NCBI GenBank assembly: GCA_029777735.1
Contig: JAKORR010000003.1
Location: 1 to 27,699 of the forward strand
Origin: Armatimonadota bacterium
GTDB lineage: Bacteria > Armatimonadota > Zipacnadia > Zipacnadales > FEN-943
Direction of reading: 5' to 3'
Length of the DNA stretch: 27,699 bases
The notes under the pieces were generated by a model, which did no database searches, had not been told where the DNA came from, and saw only the letters and a list, made by a program, of their open reading frames with translations. Below are positions 23,818 through 27,699 of this stretch, one piece after another. Numbering within the stretch: position 1 is the stretch's first letter; each line of letters starts with the position of its first letter. Made by a program: the position numbers and the translations under genes.

Positions 23818-24322
23818 ATGCGGGAAAGCCCTAAGGCTGTGGTAAGGAAGGCGCGGGAGGCCGATCTTGAGGCCCTCCTGGACCTGTGGGAGGAGCTGAC
23901 CGAGCACCACTGACGCATTAAGGCACGGTTTTGGCGGAAGGCGCTCGACGGCCAAGGCGGGATGCGTGACTGAATCGCGGCCAGCCTGGGCGACGACGAT
24001 TGCGTCGCACTGGCGGCGGACCTCGAAGCGGAGGTCGTTGGCTTTGCCCACACCATATTCATCAACACGCCGCCCCCGATGTTGGACCAGCGAATCAGGT
24101 CGGTGACGGGCGTGGTCATCGCCAAGCGGTCCAGGCGACAGGGTCTCGGCCACCGGCCGGTGCAGGCCTTGGATCCGCGAACTGTTCGAGCGGCGCGCGG
24201 AGGAGATACGTCTATCTGTCGCTGTGGGAAACGAACCTACCCACGCGCTCTATCGCGATTTAGGCTTTGCGGACATGCTCTACACAACGTCGCTCTGGTC
24301 TTCTGAAGCTGGTAGCGACTAG
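23818..24322 (+). pseudogene. Broken GNAT-family N-acetyltransferase
   Basis: From ATG 23818 the frame reads MRESPKAVVRKAREADLEAL and then LLDLWEELTEHH, a typical GNAT N-terminus, before TGA at 23911-23913. Homology resumes (RIKARFWRKALDG) and meets a second in-frame TGA at 23971-23973. It then runs through EVVGFAHTIFINTPP and the acetyl-CoA loop RRQGLGHRPVQAL. Near 24165 it shifts by one base; the shifted frame gives WIRELFERRAEEIRLSVAVG and then NEPTHALYRDLGFADMLYTTSLW, the normal GNAT C-terminus (xxN.xAxxLYxxLGF), ending at TAG 24320-24322. Three independent lesions make it a clear pseudogene. TGA recoding is ruled out because aroQ, the M24 peptidase, the GT2 and the dehydrogenase end with TGA. 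The substrate class is unknown. Confidence 0.85.
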
Positions 24323-24355
24323 CTCGCTTGCAATGCCGAGGGAAGGGGTTGCACG

Positions 24356-24385
24356 TTGACCGGGCCTATACCGCGAGACTACAAT
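24356..24385 (+). promoter_or_regulatory. Sigma-70-type promoter of gatC
   Basis: TTGACC (24356-24361), an 18-nt spacer and TACAAT (24380-24385): five of six matches in each box. Transcription should begin near 24391, leaving a leader of about 20 nt that carries AGAGGTGA before ATG 24412. It starts just after the ruined GNAT gene, so gatC has its own promoter. Confidence 0.7.
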
Positions 24386-24411
24386 GGTTCCCGCTCAGAG
24401 GTGAGATCCAC

Positions 24412-24708
24412 ATGCCCGAGATCAAGCGCGAGGAAGTCCTGCACGTTGCCAACAACCTGGCCCGTCTAGAGCTCAGCGACGATGAAGTCGAGCGCCTTCA
24501 GTACGAGCTTGGGCGCATCATGGAGTACTTCCTGGAGCTGCAGAAGATCGACACGAGGGACGTGGACATCACCTCGCACGTCCTGCCAATGACCAACGTG
24601 CTGCGCGACGACCAGCCGGGCGAATGCCTATCCCAGGAGGACGCACTGAGTAACGCGCCCGACAAGATCGAGGGCTTCTTCCGCGTGCCACGCATCCTTG
24701 AGGAATAG
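24412..24708 (+). CDS. gatC: Asp-tRNA(Asn)/Glu-tRNA(Gln) amidotransferase subunit C
   Basis: This 98-residue protein is a normal-length GatC, the small belt subunit that holds GatA and GatB together in the cytoplasmic GatCAB complex, which converts Glu-tRNA(Gln) and Asp-tRNA(Asn) to the amide forms. Motifs: EVLHVANNLARLELSDDEVE (9-28), LGRIMEYFLELQKIDTRDVD and TSHVLPMTNVLRDDQPGECL, then the C-terminal APDKIEGFFRVPRILEE, all family-typical. ATG 24412 has AGAGGTGA 7-14 nt upstream and its own promoter; frames extending to 24328 have no support. Unlike the common gatCAB or gatCA order, the next gene is a convergent alpha-2-macroglobulin, so gatA and gatB must be elsewhere. The 163-bp gap after the stop has only a weak CCTCTC/GAGAGG hairpin. 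Confidence 0.95.
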   Translation: MPEIKREEVLHVANNLARLELSDDEVERLQYELGRIMEYFLELQKIDTRDVDITSHVLPMTNVLRDDQPGECLSQEDALSNAPDKIEGFFRVPRILEE

Positions 24709-24871
24709 GACCGCCCCTCTCTACAGCAGCGAGAGGATGGGCAGCAAGCCGGGCAGGCCTGTTGTCTAGTTCCCACGTCCTGACATGCCCAGGCTCCAGC
24801 AGAATACGAAAGGCTAAGATTGGGCGGCCTTCGGTCTTTGCTGTTGTCAGTGGCGTATCAGCTTGCTTCTA

Positions 24872-27699
24872 CTACTCCTCTACCACTCGCATCACAGCCG
24901 GCCGGTTGGTGCCGCGCACTTCGGGGAAGTACATAAGAGCGGCCGCGCTGGGAAGAACCCGGTACTTGCCTGGTGTCTCGGTCCGCAGCACATAGCTGAT
25001 GATATGGTCTCCCCGGCGCAGGTAGTCGAAGAAAAACACAATGCGGTTATCCCACACCTCGCGCCGATCCCAGGGCGAGCGGCGCGGCTCATCTTCGCCG
25101 ACCACGACCTCGCACCCGGCCGGGATGGGCTCCTCCAGGATCGCGTAGCGCAGGTTCTCCTTCACGCGCAGCCACAGCTCCACCTGGATGATGCTGCCGC
25201 TCTTTTGCCTATCGCCCTGGACTGGATTCTCGGTGGGCACGCGGAAGGTACGCTTGACGCTGATGTCGCCCGCGATAGGTATGGCTGTCTCGGTGGGCAC
25301 CAGATAGTGCAGACGTGCGGCCCAGTACACGGTGCCCTGACCTGTCTTCTCGATGCTCAGGGCGTTCTCGCCAGGCTTGAGGTCGGCCGCGGCGATCTTC
25401 ACCGTCTTGGCGTCGGCGAAGATATCCTCGGCGGTCATGCGCAACTCCTGCACCTGCCTATCACCCAGCTTGACTCGCACGGTGAAGTCAGGCGCCAGCT
25501 CCGACGGCTGTGCCTCAAGGTACTTCGCCAGGGCCAGCACAGCCGCGGCCGTGTCCTTGGTCGACGACCATGACTTGCCGCGCCGCGCGGCCATCAGCCA
25601 TCGCACGGCCGGCACGATGTGCGGGCTTGCGGGCTTGACCTCCAACAGGGCGCTGAGCACTTGAGCCGTGACCTCCACGTCGTTGTCCAGCCACGACCAC
25701 TTCTCGCGCATGTTCGACGGCCAGTAGACCCCGACGCCGGTCTGCTTCGCCGCGCCCTCAAGCTCACCAACCATGGTGGCCGCAGCCCCCGACAGCACAG
25801 CGGCTTGCTTCGTCAGGTCGCCCTGCTGAGCCAGACGCTGCAGCGCGCGGGCCAGACTCGCACGGCTGAAGATATCCAGCTTCGCACGGTCTTCATACAG
25901 ACGCAAAGCTACCGACAGTGCGGTCTTCAGGGACTCCTTATCCCACACGTCCGCGTAGGCCATCGCCCACAGCAAGTAGGCCTGAGCCTTCCGGTATTCC
26001 TCAGCCGCCAGCGCTTGACGCAGGTACGCTATACCCCTGACAAGCGGGACATGTGCCGCCACGTACCCAGCCTCGGCAGCGATCTTCATGCCGTATGTGA
26101 TGTAGGCTGTGATGTATGGGTCGCTCTCGTCGAACTCCCACCAGTGCCACCCTCCGTCCTGATGCTGGTAGCGGATGAGCTTCTGCAGGCCGAAGCTGAC
26201 GTACCGCTCGAGATTCTTGGGCTTGGGGCGCTTGGCGCCCAGTTTCTTCAGCGTCCGCGCCACGATGATGTCCGGCAAGAAGCCGTCCATGGTCTGTTCC
26301 GCACAGCCGTAAGGGTAGGCAGCCAAGTACTCCAGCGCCTCGAATACAGGCCCGGCCAAGGACGGCGACAGGGTTATCTCCAGGCTTGCACTGCCGGCCA
26401 TCGCCTCGGCAGGCAAGGAGAGCTTCGCCTCCGAGGAATCCGAGGTCACACCGGCAAGGGCCTCCACGTTTTCGACGCCATCGGCCAGGATGGGCAGAGT
26501 CGTCTCCATGGCGTCCTTGGCGCCCTCGCCGCCGTTGGCGCTGACCAGGAAGCGGGCCTTGTCGGGTCCGAGCACCTTGATGGGCCAGGTTACCCGCTCG
26601 ATGCCGTCCGTTTTGAGCTGGATCGTCCGCTCCGTGGCGCCTTGTACCTCAACGCCCTCGGCCGTCAGGACAATCTTCACCGTCCTGTCCTGCCCACTAT
26701 AGTTGTGCACGATGGCGGCCGCCGTGCCCTCGTCGCCTTGTACATAGAAGCGAGGCAGAGCAAGCCGCACTAGCAGGGGCAGAGTCGTCGTGACGTCCTT
26801 CTTCTCCTCGCCGGCCTTCGTGTCGTTGGTCATGGCGCGCGCCGAGGCCCGCCAAGTCGTCAGGTTGTCGGGCATGTCAAAGCTGAAGTCTGTGCGCCCG
26901 TCCGGACCCGTCACCAAAGAGCCAGTCCAGAAGGCCGTGTCGGCGAACTGCTTGCGGACCCGTGCGGGCTCGCCGGAAGGTCCCGCAGGCCCCACCATCC
27001 CCGCTGCCTTTGTGGACGCCGCTGGAGGTGACTCTAGCGCCAGCATGTCCGGCGACTCCATGACCGGATGACCGACGTACCTGCGGCTGCCATACCCCCC
27101 GCGTCCGCGGGCGAAGGGAGCTTGGAGCGAGTATGTGAAGGTCACCCGGTTCGGCCCTGGTCCATGGAAGAAGTCGAAGGGCGAGGTGGTGAGGTCGGGG
27201 CGGATCGCGAACAGGCTCGTGTCCACCACTCCCACACCCAGCTCGGCCGGCAGGCCGCGCCCCGCTGCGTCGCGCACGGTGACGGAGTACATGGCCTTCT
27301 GGCCCGGCTCGTAGGTCTCCCGGTCGGGGGCCAGTAGCACCTTCAGCCGCTTGTCCTCGGGGGGCACATCGAGCCCCGCGTTGGCCTGAGTCAGGTTGCC
27401 CTGGCGTACCACAGCGAGGCCGAGCGTGACGCCAGGGGCCTGGGCCTCGGAAATCGGTATGCGCAGGTCGAAGTCCTTGGCGCCAAGGCTGACGACTTTG
27501 GCGTTGTACAGGAACTCGCCCTCGATGGTCATCAGCGCCCAAGCGCCGACCAGATTGGTCGAGCAGTGTACGAGGGCCACGTCGCCAGGAGCATAGGCCG
27601 GCTTGTCAGGCGCGAGCGTCAGGAAGGGCGGCTTGACCTCGGCCTTCTCGATCACGCGGAACTGGGTCTCGGCAAACACCGGGTTGCGCTCGTCGTCCA
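24872..27699 (-). CDS. Bacterial alpha-2-macroglobulin, C-terminal 942 residues
   Basis: The frame is open to the window edge, so the N-terminus (signal peptide and first MG domains) is missing. Bacterial alpha-2-macroglobulins are exported, often lipid-anchored, protease traps in the envelope. In order: MG-type beta domains, a Gly/Ala/Pro-rich variable stretch resembling a bait region (about 27120-26950), the A2M signature (TAFWTGSLVTGPDGRTDFSF and DNLTTWRASARAMT), then the thioester domain with the complete CxEQ motif YGCAEQTMDGF (Cys codon 26303-26305, Gln codon 26294-26296). An alpha/alpha-toroid follows (DGGWHWWEFDESDPYITAYI) and a receptor-binding-like C-terminal domain ends in VVEE with two adjacent TAG stops. 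The thioester is intact, so it should be able to bind proteases covalently. No penicillin-binding protein 1C gene, its frequent partner, is in the window. Confidence 0.93.
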   Translation of the reverse strand, partial: DDERNPVFAETQFRVIEKAEVKPPFLTLAPDKPAYAPGDVALVHCSTNLVGAWALMTIEGEFLYNAKVVSLGAKDFDLRIPISEAQAPGVTLGLAVVRQGNLTQANAGLDVPPEDKRLKVLLAPDRETYEPGQKAMYSVTVRDAAGRGLPAELGVGVVDTSLFAIRPDLTTSPFDFFHGPGPNRVTFTYSLQAPFARGRGGYGSRRYVGHPVMESPDMLALESPPAASTKAAGMVGPAGPSGEPARVRKQFADTAFWTGSLVTGPDGRTDFSFDMPDNLTTWRASARAMTNDTKAGEEKKDVTTTLPLLVRLALPRFYVQGDEGTAAAIVHNYSGQDRTVKIVLTAEGVEVQGATERTIQLKTDGIERVTWPIKVLGPDKARFLVSANGGEGAKDAMETTLPILADGVENVEALAGVTSDSSEAKLSLPAEAMAGSASLEITLSPSLAGPVFEALEYLAAYPYGCAEQTMDGFLPDIIVARTLKKLGAKRPKPKNLERYVSFGLQKLIRYQHQDGGWHWWEFDESDPYITAYITYGMKIAAEAGYVAAHVPLVRGIAYLRQALAAEEYRKAQAYLLWAMAYADVWDKESLKTALSVALRLYEDRAKLDIFSRASLARALQRLAQQGDLTKQAAVLSGAAATMVGELEGAAKQTGVGVYWPSNMREKWSWLDNDVEVTAQVLSALLEVKPASPHIVPAVRWLMAARRGKSWSSTKDTAAAVLALAKYLEAQPSELAPDFTVRVKLGDRQVQELRMTAEDIFADAKTVKIAAADLKPGENALSIEKTGQGTVYWAARLHYLVPTETAIPIAGDISVKRTFRVPTENPVQGDRQKSGSIIQVELWLRVKENLRYAILEEPIPAGCEVVVGEDEPRRSPWDRREVWDNRIVFFFDYLRRGDHIISYVLRTETPGKYRVLPSAAALMYFPEVRGTNRPAVMRVVEE

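Noticed and set aside
23818..24322. TGA recoding (selenocysteine or alternative code) in the GNAT gene
   Set aside because: Several intact genes here end with TGA (aroQ, the M24 peptidase, GT2, the dehydrogenase), no SECIS-like structure is evident, and there is also a frameshift.
25619..26773. 384-codon plus-strand frame inside the alpha-2-macroglobulin gene
   Set aside because: GC-rich genes often leave long open antisense frames. The minus strand has the thioester motif and all expected domains, and this frame shows none.
1..27699. tRNA genes, CRISPR arrays, insertion sequences or phage modules
   Set aside because: I looked for T-loop patterns, regularly spaced repeats, transposase motifs and integrase motifs and found none convincing.

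Overview
The window is about 27.7 kb of GC-rich bacterial chromosome, probably from an uncultured Armatimonadota- or Planctomycetota-like lineage. I infer this from the large DUF6785/DUF6784-type membrane protein, the creatininase homologue, the big secreted glycosidase-like proteins, the bacterial alpha-2-macroglobulin and GatCAB-type tRNA amidation. The lineage is an inference; no rRNA or tRNA gene is present to fix it. I see no CRISPR array, insertion sequence, phage gene or integrase.

Layout from left to right. (1) 1-158 is the 3' end of a FAD-dependent dehydrogenase. It faces an alanine/glycine:cation symporter (196-1569, minus) whose translation start region is duplicated upstream. (2) 1814-3765, minus: a Nif3-like metal protein followed by a divergent YchF-like P-loop protein. 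(3) 3972-7323, plus: a two-CBS-domain protein closed by a perfect 15-bp hairpin, a 661-residue DUF6785-type membrane protein, and a creatininase-family metalloprotein. (4) 7356-9941, minus: a PhoB/PhoR-type response regulator and sensor kinase. (5) 10400-13604, plus: a promoter-led operon of a Trm112-like zinc ribbon, a GT2 glycosyltransferase and an O-antigen-ligase-type polymerase with TPRs, which suggests surface polysaccharide assembly. (6) 13709-15225, plus: the aroQ and M24 peptidase pair with an ATGA overlap. (7) 15226-15673: a spacer with an AT-rich patch and two doubtful small ORFs. (8) 15674-17463, plus: a D-2-hydroxyacid dehydrogenase and an ALG5-like GT2 enzyme. (9) 17577-20393 (plus) and 20402-23389 (minus): two very large, tail-to-tail, secreted glycosidase-like proteins. 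(10) 23818-24322: a broken GNAT acetyltransferase. (11) 24412-24708: gatC with its own strong promoter and no gatA behind it. (12) 24872-27699, minus: a thioester alpha-2-macroglobulin running off the right edge.

Themes: cell-envelope sugar assembly (Trm112/GT2/Wzy, ALG5-like GT2), extracellular carbohydrate processing (the two large exported proteins) and envelope defence or surveillance (alpha-2-macroglobulin, two-component system) sit among housekeeping genes (aroQ, gatC, Nif3, YchF). No clear multi-gene novel defence or biosynthetic system is visible. The best candidates for undescribed biology are the unassigned 938-residue secreted protein with its convergent GH5-like partner carrying duplicated C-terminal domains, the YchF homologue lacking normal switch motifs, and the duplicated translation-initiation element of the symporter.
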